Shown: in pieces, positions 43,150 to 53,498 of the stretch
Layout: every line of letters starts with the position of its first letter
Numbering within the stretch: the first letter of the stretch is position 1
From: Oscheius sp. JU75
Lineage: Eukaryota; Nematoda; Chromadorea; Rhabditida; Rhabditidae
Assembly: GCA_037178855.1 (NCBI GenBank)
Contig: JASJZC010000005.1
Span: forward strand, 4,278,001 to 4,342,000
Reading direction: 5' to 3'
DNA length: 64,000 nt
The notes under the pieces: model-generated
What the model saw: the letters and a program-made list of their open reading frames with translations, nothing else
Database searches by the model: none
Told to the model about the DNA's origin: nothing
Translations under genes and position numbers: made by a program

Positions 43150-45505
43150 ATGCGGATAGTGCTGCTGTTAGCACTCGTTCTGACAGTATGGACTCAAGAA
43201 CAGGAGCATTTCCTCGATGTCAGGCAGATAGTTAAAGTGAGTCTCGAAACCGGGTCCAATTAGACGAGATGAGTATTCTTTATGAAGATTGCCATTCTGT
43301 TCTAGTCTGCACTTTTTCAAAAGATCGTGTTTTTTGTTTTTCGAGAGTGAAGATCGGACCCTTTGCGAGACTTTCACCTGCGCAGAGATGCCCATCGAGA
43401 ATTCCCGATGTTTTAATACCGATCGAACGCCGTTCGCAAGTCCGTTAATACCGCAGTCAGGGGCTTATCCACGCACGGCCATCGCTAAGAAAAACCACAG
43501 ACCCATTCCGTAGATTTTCTCGTGTTCAGGGAACGATCGAGGCTATGCAAAGACTGCCAGAAGCTGCCATACAACAGCAGGGACAAGTGAATGAGACGAC
43601 CACAACGAAGCCAGATGATCTGATGAGTCTCTTCAAACTGCCTGCTGACATTATGACCAATCTGGCTGTCAATGCTGGATACATGGATGAACCAAAGACT
43701 AGCACCTACGGACCATGGATCGTAGCCAGGTAATATTTTTTTAGACAGACAAGTTCAAACGACAGAAACAAAGAGGATGTAGAAGACGAGTCAGATTCTT
43801 GGGAGGAGGTCAAAAAGAAGACGAAAAGAAAGAAGAGACCGGAAGATGACGGTCTTGTCAATCTGAGAGATCTTCTTCGTCCCTTGCCCCCTGTTCAACA
43901 ACCAGCTCCAACTTATATCAGTCAAGTACAAGGAGAGACTGGAATGATCAAAACACAACGAGACCCACTTTACAGAAGAGAGGTATCAGGCGATGGTCAA
44001 GTGTAAGTTCTTGCACACAGCCTTTGACGCCAATCATATGCAGTAGATTCGTTCCAGTCTACCCAGCTCCCATTCCGTCACCCATCTCTCCTCAATATCA
44101 ACCAATTCTCACCACACACATACCTTTCATGGTAGCTGTTCCACCCAGTCCTCGCCGAGTTCAACAATCTAATCAAAGATTCGAAGCTCAGACCTTCCCT
44201 CCAGCGATCAATCCATTCCAACAACATCAGGTTATTCTTTGTTATTATTTTAAACTCAATACTTAGGCTCTGCCGCCAAGAATAATAGCCCCTACCCCCG
44301 TATTCCGAGTAATGAATCCCTCTCCTCTTCCCCAACAAGTTCAGCCAGCTCAAGTCGAGGTTCAGCCTTCTCAGAGTCTACCAACGCAAATTGTCGAGCA
44401 GGTATCCGAGGTCTATTTTTCTCTAGTTATTTATCTAGCTATCACGCAAGCCTCTGGTGGTCCAACCAGTACTCAAACCCAAGGAGGAGGAAGTAGTAAC
44501 GAGAGGGCCCGAAGTTTCGAAGCCGGTAAAGCAATCAACAGTCCTTAGCGAGGAGGTCAGATCTTTGCAAACAAGATTATTTTGTAAGTTTTATAGACAA
44601 GCATGGAAGATACTTCATTCTGGCATTCGGAAGAGTCAGAACCTGTTCCTGTTGAAAAGTCTGTAGTTTCGAAGGTAATTTCAAATGGTTTTGGAAGGTA
44701 ACTGTACCTGGTTCAGACGGCCCTTCGAGTCAGAACAATTGATCACGATGCTGAAACTCATTCTGAACAGAGATCAAACGGTCATGGGAAGTCGCGAAAG
44801 AAGACGCATCCAGAAAAGAAGAGAATATTGAAGATTCCGACGATGGACGACGAGCCAACAACTCTTCCACCCACAGCTGAGAAACCAACTGAAAAGTTCG
44901 AGGAAATCATAACTGAGGCTATGATTGCTGAACAGAAACCGAGAAGAAGGGCGCATGCCAGCAAAACAATGAAGTTTGGCAGAAAGGAAGTTGACGAGAA
45001 AGAAGAGAAATTGTCAAGTGAACTGGAACAGTTGTCAGACAACGAATCGGAACAAGAGGAAGAGTGGAGTGAAGAGATAATCACAACAACGACGAGGATG
45101 CCTCGAAGACGAAGTCGTCTATGGAAAAAGAAGACTGTTCGGCCAAAGTCGACATTTACAACTACCAGTACCACCACCATTACTCCAGAAGAAGCGGAAG
45201 AGGAGGAAGAAGTTGTGACCGAAGAACCGAAACAAGAGAAAAAGAAAAGAAGAAAAGACAAGATGAAAAAGAAGACGAAGAAGAACAAGAGACGACGTGT
45301 GACCACAACTACAACTCCTGCTCCACTAGAAGTGACAGCTCAACATTGTGCCAATATGAGATCTTTTGCTCGACAGTTCGGCTTTTATGATTTGCGAAAG
45401 TTTGCCCGAACTCATTGCGAGTTCATAGAGAACTATTATATGGAACTGTCTTGCGATCGAGTGGACGAATACCTAGAAGAATGTCAGAGATTCAGAAGAA
45501 ATTAG
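43150..45505 (+). CDS. Secreted low-complexity protein with a C-terminal Cys motif
   Basis: The ATG at 43150 opens a signal peptide (MRIVLLLALVLTVWTQ). After a first intron of about 290 nt (longer than usual; it may hide a small exon), the protein has an AMQRLPEAAIQQQGQVNET segment, a Lys-rich stretch, then Pro/Gln-rich exons (YPAPIPSPISPQYQPILTTH, NPSPLPQQVQPAQVEVQPSQ). It becomes strongly charged (EKKRRKDKMKKKTKKNKRRR) and Thr-rich. It closes with a compact ordered-looking motif: HCANMRSFARQFGFYDLRKF, ARTHCEFIENYYMELSCDRV, EECQRFRRN, containing four cysteines that could form two disulfides. Family unknown. The composition suggests an extracellular-matrix, cuticle or eggshell component, which is inference. 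Its poly(A) signal (AATAAA at 45541) lies about 35 nt from the convergent phosphatase stop. Confidence 0.6.
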
Positions 45506-45580
45506 ATTTGCTCACGGGAACTATACTCATCAGATTGTCTAATAAACATTAATTCACCAAAGTCCTGCGACATTGTTTAT

Positions 45581-46600
45581 TCAGACAGTCTGGAAGCCAT
45601 TACAGTAGTTCGTGTAGTCGGCGGTGAACCTCTCCATAGTAATAGCCATCCTTGGGATCTTCTCGCCCAAATTGTGGTAGTTCAGGACGTAGTTGAGCAT
45701 GACCTGGTGCACGTAGAGGTATTGTTGAACCGTTTGGATCGAGTTGTTCCTCTGATACTTGACGAGCGTCTCATCCCAAGGAGTCCCGTCACGGAGCAGT
45801 TCGAGAAGCAGATCGACGAGGACGATTGAGCCAGTTCTTCCTATCTCAGCCGAGCAATGGACGACGACGGGGGTCTTCTTGCTATTTTTCGATTTCGATG
45901 GGAGCCATATCGACCTGTGGCACTCCGCGATCCGGCCAGCCGCTCCACCAGAGATGAGTGCATCGGTGAGGACGTTGACCAGGCACTATGATGGAGAGCT
46001 CACGGCGGACGATGATAGTCTTGGTAGGACAGCTCAACTTCTGCTTGCCGATTTTCAAAGCGTTGACACTGATTCCGCCGAAATCCAAGGCTTTGGTCAC
46101 AGTCTTTGGGAAGTACTGAGTACACTTGTCGAGTCCCTGCTCCTTGAAGTTGCACAACATCAGGATCTAAATAGGTTTTGTTAGTGTGAATAAAAGAAAA
46201 GACTCACGAATTTGCACTTTTCCTGAACAATCATGTGCCAGAAGTCCTGAATGGTCTTGTCGACTGGTGCCTGGGTACAGATGAACTTTTTCGGGACCTT
46301 ATGTCCATTCACATAGTTGGCATGGATGTAGTTGACGGGACCGAGGGTGAGCGGCACACGACTTTCATCCAGACATCCGACATCCATGTATCTGTTACGT
46401 CCGAACTGCTGGTTTTCAGTGAAGGCAGTCATCTTGGTCAGGTCGTTGCCTCTTTTCTCGTCCTGGAATTCGATCACGATGTCATTCACTCCACGAGCCA
46501 GAGTCTTGTTCACGAACCGATGAGTGTGCTCCAGATTTACACCCTTGGTTCGATAGCGGTTGAGGCTGGTCGGCCTCTTCGATAGTGGTGAGTCTACCAT
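45581..46600 (-). CDS. Protein tyrosine phosphatase domain protein with apparent frameshift
   Basis: Classical PTP fold of the nematode-expanded single-domain type. The ATG at 46600 starts MVDSPLSKRPTSLNRYRTKG. Motifs follow in order: NDIVIEFQDEKRGNDLTKM, NYIHANYVNGHKVPKKFICT, QAPVDKTIQDFWHMIVQEKC, one 40-nt intron near 46160-46200, the WPD loop WSGWPDRGVPQ, then the P-loop VHCSAEIGRTGS and the Q-loop area QRNNSIQTVQQYLYV. The HC-x5-R residues are present, but the P-loop Gly after Ala is Glu. The frame breaks between WPD loop and P-loop: after ...APIEIEK a stop appears, and one base less in the five-base T run at 45885-45889 (minus-strand A) would restore it. An alternative is a 37-nt intron (45878-45914) with a poor acceptor that would remove conserved residues. 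Confidence 0.7.
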
Positions 46601-47834
46601 TCGGCTGGCTTCGATTGCTTAAAGTAGAGTTTCTTGGTGAGAGTAGAGCGGCCAATCTTTTGAGGCTGACATCAGTAGAACTTGTGTCTGCTGTTTTGTA
46701 TGACCCGTTTTGGCAAGTCTTTGACAGGTCACACCTAATTTCATAAGTTTTGTTTAAGTGTAGTTTGTATCAATTGTGTTTGTTCAAGTGATGATAGCTG
46801 ACAAGTCAAGCCATTGACACTGACATTCGCAGAATTTAAGGCAGGACTAAGCGACTAGTTGATGCCGAAGCTTTGGGAAGAGCAGACAACAATGAAAAAT
46901 TTATTCCAATGATCAAGATCAGATCAAACAAGAAATCGGTGAATAATAACAAGGTTTGAATCCCGATGCCTTGAATCTCTTGACTGCTAGAAAATCAGAA
47001 GCCTTCTTGTCGTAACGAGGCCAAGATTTCGGCGATCCGTCTGTCTCCATTTCTCCGAAAGCTCTAAAAAGAACTCGATTACCAAAGCCTTATTTATAAT
47101 TTTAGGACCCCAACAAAAGGATATAAAAAGATCGTGGATGGTCCCTGAAGAGTCTCTTCAAGACATCATTTTGCTTGTAGGGGATCATCAAGGCGTGGGG
47201 CTAACTCGATTCCCAGCGCACTCGACTCGTCAGTGATTTTGTGAAGTCGCGATTCAGCCAAGGGAAATGATTCAAAGGGAAGGAAGAAAAGATGCCGCAG
47301 GGCAACTTTTAGAGAACACTTTTCGGTTTTGGTGTGCCTCTTGACATATTTCATGATTGGGTTGGGGTACCAATGATACTAAAGCTTAAGTTTTGAAGCC
47401 ATGAAAGGGATTGAAACCTGGTTGTAAACCAAATACAATTCTTTGGCTAGAGAAAGATTGTCTTCCTTCACTAATTGACCACTTGCTCATTGCACATTGC
47501 CAATTCTGATCTCCACGACAGCTTTTTTTGCAGTCTGCATCCGAAACAAGTTTTGTTATGCGATATATGAGATTGCATTGTCTTTGTTCAGAATTTTAAA
47601 ACTCCGGGAACAAAATCGGCTACCAATGTATGAAACCATAGAAGCGTGTGGAGGTCTAGCTGTTTTCCACATTTCGCAAGTATACCAAAGATTCTGATTA
47701 GTTTCCGCAAACAAATAATCATTTTAGAAGGTATCTCAATCCTTTATCCTATCTTTACAATTGGCAAAAGGTGTCTGTCTGCGACACAAGTCTGGTGGCT
47801 GGGCTTTCTAATCATCGGTGTGGTGTTGCTGTAT
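46601..47834. other. Gene-poor stretch
   Basis: About 1.2 kb. Open frames at 47166-47354 and 47497-47697 lack any recognisable domain or splice pattern. I see no gene, repeat or RNA that I can support. Confidence 0.45.
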
Positions 47835-47978
47835 ATTTACAACTTCTGCTTTCATCAAACTCGTCTTGTCAACTCTAATCTGGGATAACACTTGACAGAT
47901 GTGTGTGAAAATTTTTGTCAAGTGTTAACCCAGATTAAAGTTGACAAGACGAGTTTGAAGAAAGCAAAATTTGTAAAT
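47835..47978. repeat. Near-perfect palindrome (about 62-nt arms, 18-nt loop)
   Basis: Left arm 47835-47897 and right arm 47916-47978 are reverse complements with few mismatches; the shared core is AAACTCGTCTTGTCAAC plus TAATCTGGG and AACACTTGACA. The 18-nt spacer is 47898-47915. Read outward, each arm carries a frame ending in nearly the same peptide (FCFxQTRLVNxNLG, then TAA). Confidence 0.85.
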
Positions 47979-48228
47979 AGTACTGGGTTGCTCCGCCAGG
48001 AGCGTAAGCGACTGGTAGTCCTCATATGTTTCTACTGGGTTTCTACGCAGCCTATTCTCACCATACTTTTTGTTTGCTGCCTTGGTTGCAGCCTCACACT
48101 ACTGACTACGTTTCTCAAGCAACAAGAAGAGGAGAAGCTCACCTGTAGGGGTAATTGTAGACTGCTCTGGGCATGTAGTAGCTGGCTGCGAGAGCGAAGA
48201 GACAGAAGAGGAGGATGAGACAGCGCAT
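47925..48228 (-). CDS. Small secreted peptide gene ending in the palindrome
   Basis: The ATG at 48228 opens a textbook signal peptide (MRCLILLFCLFALAAS). It continues YYMPRAVYNYPY; a 41-nt intron (donor GTGAGC at 48142) leads to SSVRLQPRQQTKSM. Two ends are possible: read on without splicing to a stop after CVETQ (about 51 residues), or remove a 50-nt intron to reach an exon reading SLTLLAEQPSTIYKFC and ending QTRLVNFNLG inside the palindrome's right arm (about 70 residues). The Tyr-rich start of the mature chain (YYMPRAVYNYPY) is like nematode Tyr-rich secreted peptides. No amidation site is evident. No family recognised. Confidence 0.5.
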
Positions 48229-48729
48229 TTCTGAAGAAGTGAGATGGGCGGGGTCCACCAGAGGATCCAGTCAAAAAAGGGCGGAGGAAAAGAAGTATAA
48301 GAGATTGATCAAAAGAGAGCTTTGAACCATATCATAGACTAAGAGAAGTTGTTTTTCAGTATGAAAGAGCCATAAGGCTCATTCGCGTCGTCGAACATCT
48401 AAACAGAACAATTGGGATTCGAGTAAACATTTTAAACCGACAAACTCAGAGACGCGGTTCAGTTTTGTTCTTGTGTCTGTGATTCATTCGCTTGGAAACA
48501 GTAGCTCTGGTAGCTCTTTAGGCGGTCTATCTCTCTACTACTAAAGTGCAATGGTGTCCGTACGTTCGTGCGCCACCACGAGAAGAAAGCTAGCAGCCAT
48601 GGCATGTCAAGAATTAAATTGACAAGGTTGCTTTTGGGGAACTTGGGAAATTGGTCTGCTGTCAATGCTAAGTCAAGATTAAGGGACGGCTGGTAAAAAA
48701 TTTGTTCCGAAAAAGCGACACATGGTTAT

Positions 48730-48943
48730 AGGCGTCTTATAAAAGCAAATTTATCTAGGCGTCCCATAACTTTTTAAGTGGTTTAGTGAGAGGTGTGGTT
48801 CCGGATCTTGTAAACAAAAAGTTAGGTGCTTTCTTCACTCGCGGGGACTTTCCTGTCATAAACAGGAAGGGTTGAACTGTAAATTTGTGGCAGACGATAT
48901 TGGTTATGAGACGCCTAATATCCACCAGAGTCATGGGCCGCCT
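48730..48943. repeat. Inverted pair of short repeats with equal spacing
   Basis: On the left, AGGCGTCTTATAA (48730) and AGGCGTCCCATAAC (48757) are 27 nt apart. On the right the reverse complements, GTTATGAGACGCCT (ending 48916) and CATGGGCCGCCT (ending 48943), are also 27 nt apart. The consensus AGGCGKCYYAT is shared. This looks like the ends of a small inverted-repeat element of about 215 nt, but the middle is unrelated. Confidence 0.4.
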
Positions 48944-49417
48944 AAAAGTCACCAGAGCAGAAACGGATAGGGCACAGTTGTTATCCTAATAATTTGGGTC
49001 CGGTTACAAGTTTTTGTACTTGACCAGCGTTTTCTAGACATACATTATTCTTCCTGACGCCTGGTTTTGACTATTGCTGTGTTTTCCGTTTTTCGAGTGA
49101 TAGATCCATCCGACATTGCAGTAGACTGCTCCCGATTCGATCTAGGTAACCTGGGGGAAAACATGAAGCAGCAGATTCTTTTCCAATCTTTGATTGTCAA
49201 GTACAATTTTAGGTGTTATTTTTTAACCCATTAGGAAGAGCAAAACGCTTTCAGACAGCCATTGGACTAATGTATGCTCCATCCTGCTAACTGTCGTTTT
49301 ATGTGCTCTAATTTGCTCTTCCTCTAACAGAATGAAATGGCGACGCGTGAATGATTGTTCGAATGTATGTAATGTGAGATTTATTCAGATATGTACAAGA
49401 CAAGTTCGAAGTTTGGA
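48944..49417. other. Intergenic stretch, nothing further seen
   Basis: About 470 nt, AT-rich. It holds the AATAAA (read on the minus strand near 49376-49381) for the next minus-strand gene. No gene recognised. Confidence 0.45.
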
Positions 49418-49901
49418 TTAGTTCCATCCGCGGCTTCGGTTGGGAACAGTTCCATGGGCAGTCTTGGGACCACTGTTTGACCTTTGCTTATTGTGATGAC
49501 TGTTTATCATGTTCTGACCTCGGAGAGGGACGTCAGATGCCTGAAATATAAAGTATGATAGACAAAGTTTGTTTCTAGCCTGGTCTTGTTCAGAAGTAGG
49601 CATATTCTTTCTCAGTCCACTGTTGATCATGTTCTGGCCTGGAAGCTTTTCCTGAAATTGATTTCTTCTAAAAAAAAAAGAAACTAACCGGTGTTTCGCC
49701 GCTTTGAGCACTAGCAGTCTGCTGATCTGAAGACATAACTTTGGACCGCGACGGACCTGGCTGGTTATATTGATTCTCTTATCGCGCAAGAGAGCAAGAA
49801 TGAGTCAGTAAAACGTTGTGAAAGAGAGATCTCATCATACCTGAGCATAGCATGTAGACGAAGAGAGAGGAGAAAATAAGCGTGGACAACAAACGGCTCA
49901 T
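49418..49901 (-). CDS. Secreted protein with a repeated GQNMINS motif
   Basis: The ATG at 49901 opens a signal peptide (LLSTLIFSSLFVYMLCS). Removing an intron ending gcgcgataag gives SENQYNQPGPSRSKVMSSDQ and ASAQSGETP; two more small introns lead to EKLPGQNMINSGLRKNMPTS and SDVPLRGQNMINSHHNKQRS, then a tail GPKTAHGTVPNRSRGWN. The seven-residue unit GQNMINS occurs once in each of two neighbouring exons with similar flanks (P-G/R before it), so exon duplication is likely. The mature chain is hydrophilic, cysteine-free and basic at the end. Repeats inside a short secreted precursor are typical of neuropeptide-like or antimicrobial precursors, but no dibasic spacing or amidation Gly separates the units clearly. 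Family unknown; about 115 residues. Confidence 0.6.
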
Positions 49902-52076
49902 ATCGATAAGACTACTGATTGGAGAGAGAGCCAGGTGTCTCTGCTTTAAACAAAACGTCAATGTTTTGGTTCCGTGAGAGACCATCATGAGACCTTGTTT
50001 TTCAGGATGACCGAAGAGTGACTCATGTCTAGACAGATATATTTGATAATACTTTAAAAAAAGTTTTTTCTATGATACGGTATAATTCACCGACAATACT
50101 TTCGAACTTTCAGTTCTGGAACGGACATGTTTATCTTCTTTGTTTGGTTCGTTGGGGGCTGTTGAAAACTGATCTGCGCCACATGTATTTAAAGGAATCA
50201 CAAGGGAAAAAATGAATTTGATCTCAAACGATAGATCTCATCGAGCTGATTTTATTGCTTTTGACAAGCTCTGGCAAGTTCAGAAATTCAGTTGAAACCA
50301 AGTGCGCTGGGAGCTCCTCGACGCTCTGTTGACTTCTTAGACTGAGATTTCTAACTATGCACTGTGTCAATGCAACAACCTCTTGCCACAAGACTACCTT
50401 CAGACTGAACTTCGACTTACCAACATTTGTCAAGGATACGGAGTCTTGGGTTACAGTAGAGTTTGACTTGGGATGTCCCTTATAACCCCTTTTATCTCTG
50501 GAGGACTCTGTCCGTTTGTTTGTCTGTGGCCACGAAAGAGAAGCGAGTCAATTATGTTGTTCAGAAGATTTGTTGTTCGGAAACAGTTGTTGCCTAAATT
50601 GAATGGCAAGTCAACTATAGGTGCGCTCTAGAACTTGGCTTTTTTCACAGTTAAACCACTGGGAGTCTTCTGTTACTACAAAGCGGCACAGCCGCCAATG
50701 TAAAGCAAAAGGACGGTTGTACACTGAAATGAATGTTTCTTTGCAAAGGAGGAGTTCAGACCGAGTCCAGAGAGCTGAAAAGACAATGGTTTGCTCAGAA
50801 CAAAGAGTACGGATCTTTGATTGTAAAACCGAACTGGACGTGATAAGTTAAATATAGTGAATCTGACTCAACAGCAATTAGGGATTTCTATTTCAGATGT
50901 TCTCCCGTTGGGTGTTAATCCAGTTTGAGTAATCGGTTGAGGAACGCATCCGGCTGGCGTAACCTCGGCAACCCGCAGAAAACTTATTAATCTTTCCGCT
51001 CTCATTGGCTATCGTCACATTTTCTTTGAGAAATATCTACAGAATTTGTCGCGTGACCCCAGAAACCATGCCTAATGAGCAAACACGCAACTGTTGATTA
51101 GCTTTCCGTGATTCAGGAGTCGACCGAGGCCAGCTTATAGTGCGCAAACATGCAACCTCTTTCCCTCGCGCAGCAACTGCTCACCACGTTCGTTTACTCT
51201 TTCTGCCGCCTTCCATATACGCCCACTTGCCTGCCAAAGTTCCATTGAATCTCGAATTAGAAAGATACTCCTTCTTCTTGCAAACATTGTCTCGATGTGA
51301 ACAGATTTTCCTTGATCTAGTTCTCTTACCAGCCGTCTCCGACGGCTTCGCCGTTTATTGCCTTGACTTTGTAGTGAAAACAGCTCTTGACGAAACGCCT
51401 CCCCAATAACAGAATTTCCCAGCTTTTCCCCAAAACTGATTTGTCAACTAAATTCTAAAGACATGCCATGACTTGCCAGCTTTTTGCTTGTGGTGACGCA
51501 TGGACGGACGAACAGACACCATGGCGCTTCAGTAGTAGAAAGATTGCTCATTTGGCGGGGAACCATTTTTCCTTTTTACTGTTTTGTAGTGAGTCAAAGG
51601 GGTTTGACGGAACTACCGTGGGGCTCTCTCATCGTTGCAGCGAGCAGATTTGCCAACTTCTTGATCGTACTTCTATTGGTCTTCTCGATAGAGCCTTTAC
51701 ATAACCGAAGCAATGTGAAAAAGCTCTTCCAACAATGCCACAGTTCCGCTACACGGATAATCTCCTGGCAATTAGAGCCGATGTTTACTTTAGACAAACG
51801 TCGATGAACACAGGTCAAACATTCTTCCAGTTTTCCTCGTCTAGCTCACTATTTTCCAGAGAAAATTGTTTACCAGTTGATTGTTTTATTTTTAGTCTTT
51901 CCAGGCAATTTCTCCCAGAAAACTCTTTCCATCGGTCAGATTAAGTCACTCTCCCAGTCCATCCTTCCACATCCGTTCCCTCGATTATCCGTCATTCAGT
52001 CGCGTTTGCTTCTCGCCCTCTCTCTCCCCTTTTTGGATTCAATAGATCTTAATTGTCTCAGCTATCAGGTGTCAGA
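49902..52076. other. Long stretch without a supported gene
   Basis: About 2.2 kb. Candidates considered: a minus frame at 50224-50433, plus frames at 51140-51409 and 51484-51807 (the last with a hydrophobic stretch, FANFLIVLLLVFSIEPL). None has a family match, a good start and consistent splice sites together. It ends in tcaggtgtcag directly before the next ATG, again consistent with trans-splicing. No RNA gene recognised. Confidence 0.4.
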
Positions 52077-53412
52077 ATGGCTGAGCCGCAGACGGGCTTT
52101 TTTGCTCGAATCTGTTGCTGCTCCCGAGAAGAAAAGGAACCTCCTGTTACACTCATTCGCAGCAACGATCTACCTGCTCCTGTCGAGCAAACCACAATTA
52201 CTCCGGCCACAGAAACAGTGGACGGTTTTGAAGATCAAACCCATGGTAAGACATGCTTATCAAAGAATATACTTTTTGATACAGAAATTGCGAAAGATGA
52301 GAAGGGGCCAAAGGAAGAGTTTCGTGGGAAGGCACCAAAATGGAAAGGTGAACAGAAACAGGAGACCATAGTGGAAGAAGCGAAAGAGGTGGATGGCATG
52401 AATTTTAACGACTTGATGATGAACGACATTTGTGGAGAGGAAGAAGAGAAACCCGCCTTAGAGGCAAGTTACTAGTTATCTGAGAAGAGAAGACCATTTT
52501 TAGGATGCAGTCTCAATTAGAACAAACGTAATCGAGGAAGTAGAGGAGTCAGAGTTGCGACAAATGTCAGAGATTCTGAAAAAGGATATTCAGTTGGAAG
52601 ACAAAAAAGACGAACCGCAGACATCTTCGAGAAGTGCCGAAGTTGTGACTCTCGAGCAGATTCTTCAAGAAGGATACGACAGTCCTCGAGTCGCAAATAA
52701 CGAGGAGACACCAGCCATTGAAATAACTCCAGCTGTAGAAGATGGTCGTACATTGGAAGAGGAAGAACTGAAAGAGATCGAGGAGATGCAAGAAATAACA
52801 AACTCGAGACCGAGTCAAGAAGAAGATAAGAGTGACGACGAGCTGGAAGAGGAGATTATTATTCACGAGACCACACAAAGTACAGCTCCAACTGCCTCTC
52901 CTAGAAGTATTTTGAAGACATCTCCTTCGAATCCAAGCACAGCCAGGACTGACGAATCGGAAGACGCAAATAGTAGTCGGAAAGAGGACAGTGATGAGGA
53001 CGAGGCTCCACCAATTCCAGCAGTACCACCACCAGATCACGAGCCTCTTGAAGGACTTCATCACGCCGTTCTCGTCAATGTAAATGATGAACCGAAGAAG
53101 ACATTGATGTATGCCGATGCTGACAGTAGCAGTGACGACGACGAAGCGGAGAGAGAAGTCCTTCCTCCGGTGGCGAAGCCCGAAGATGACAAGACTGATA
53201 TCGAAGAGGAGGAAGACGAGGAAGGATGGGAAGACAAGAGCGAGAAGGAGAATCAGGTGACACGATTGTCAGTCAAGAGCAATGGACAAGTGGGTTTTCT
53301 TTCAAATCCATTAACTTGAATGGTTTAGGCAACGATGACAACGGGAGGAGTTAGAGTCGCCCTAGAAGCCGTGGAAATAACCGATGACGAATTCAGTGAG
53401 AAGCTCATCTAG
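52077..53412 (+). CDS. Acidic disordered protein with an N-terminal Cys cluster
   Basis: The ATG at 52077 starts MAEPQTGFFARICCCSREEK. The Cys-Cys-Cys next to basic and aromatic residues is a good palmitoylation-type membrane-targeting site. The rest, over 370 residues in five exons, is almost wholly disordered and acidic (EEEELKEIEEMQEI, KTDIEEEEDEEGWEDKSEKE), with Ser/Pro islands (PTASPRSILKTSPSN, IPAVPPPDHEPL). It ends ALEAVEITDDEFSEKLI at 53412, an acidic motif with casein-kinase-II-like sites. There is no enzyme or binding domain I can name. I infer a peripheral membrane adaptor or regulator, low certainty. Introns are about 40 nt; the frame is intact throughout. It converges on the LRR-Ig receptor gene, 86 nt away. 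Confidence 0.6.
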
Positions 53413-53498
53413 AGCGGGTACAAACAGAAGAAGACATTCCCGAGATTTATGACACTAACTGTTATGTCTTTGTACAAAAAATGAATGAATGGAACTGC

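Noticed and set aside
44782-45306. Minus-strand 174-codon frame rich in Ser, Phe and Val
   Set aside because: Exact antisense of the charged region of the secreted low-complexity gene; composition is a mirror of Glu/Lys/Thr codons.
46601-52076. Spliced-leader RNA or tRNA genes in the gene-poor region
   Set aside because: I looked for leader-like sequence followed by a GT donor and Sm site, and for tRNA B-box patterns, and found no convincing match. A covariance-model search (Infernal, tRNAscan-SE) would settle this.
52567-53064. Minus-strand 165-codon frame that seems to contain membrane helices
   Set aside because: Mirror image of the acidic disordered gene on the plus strand; no start context or motifs.
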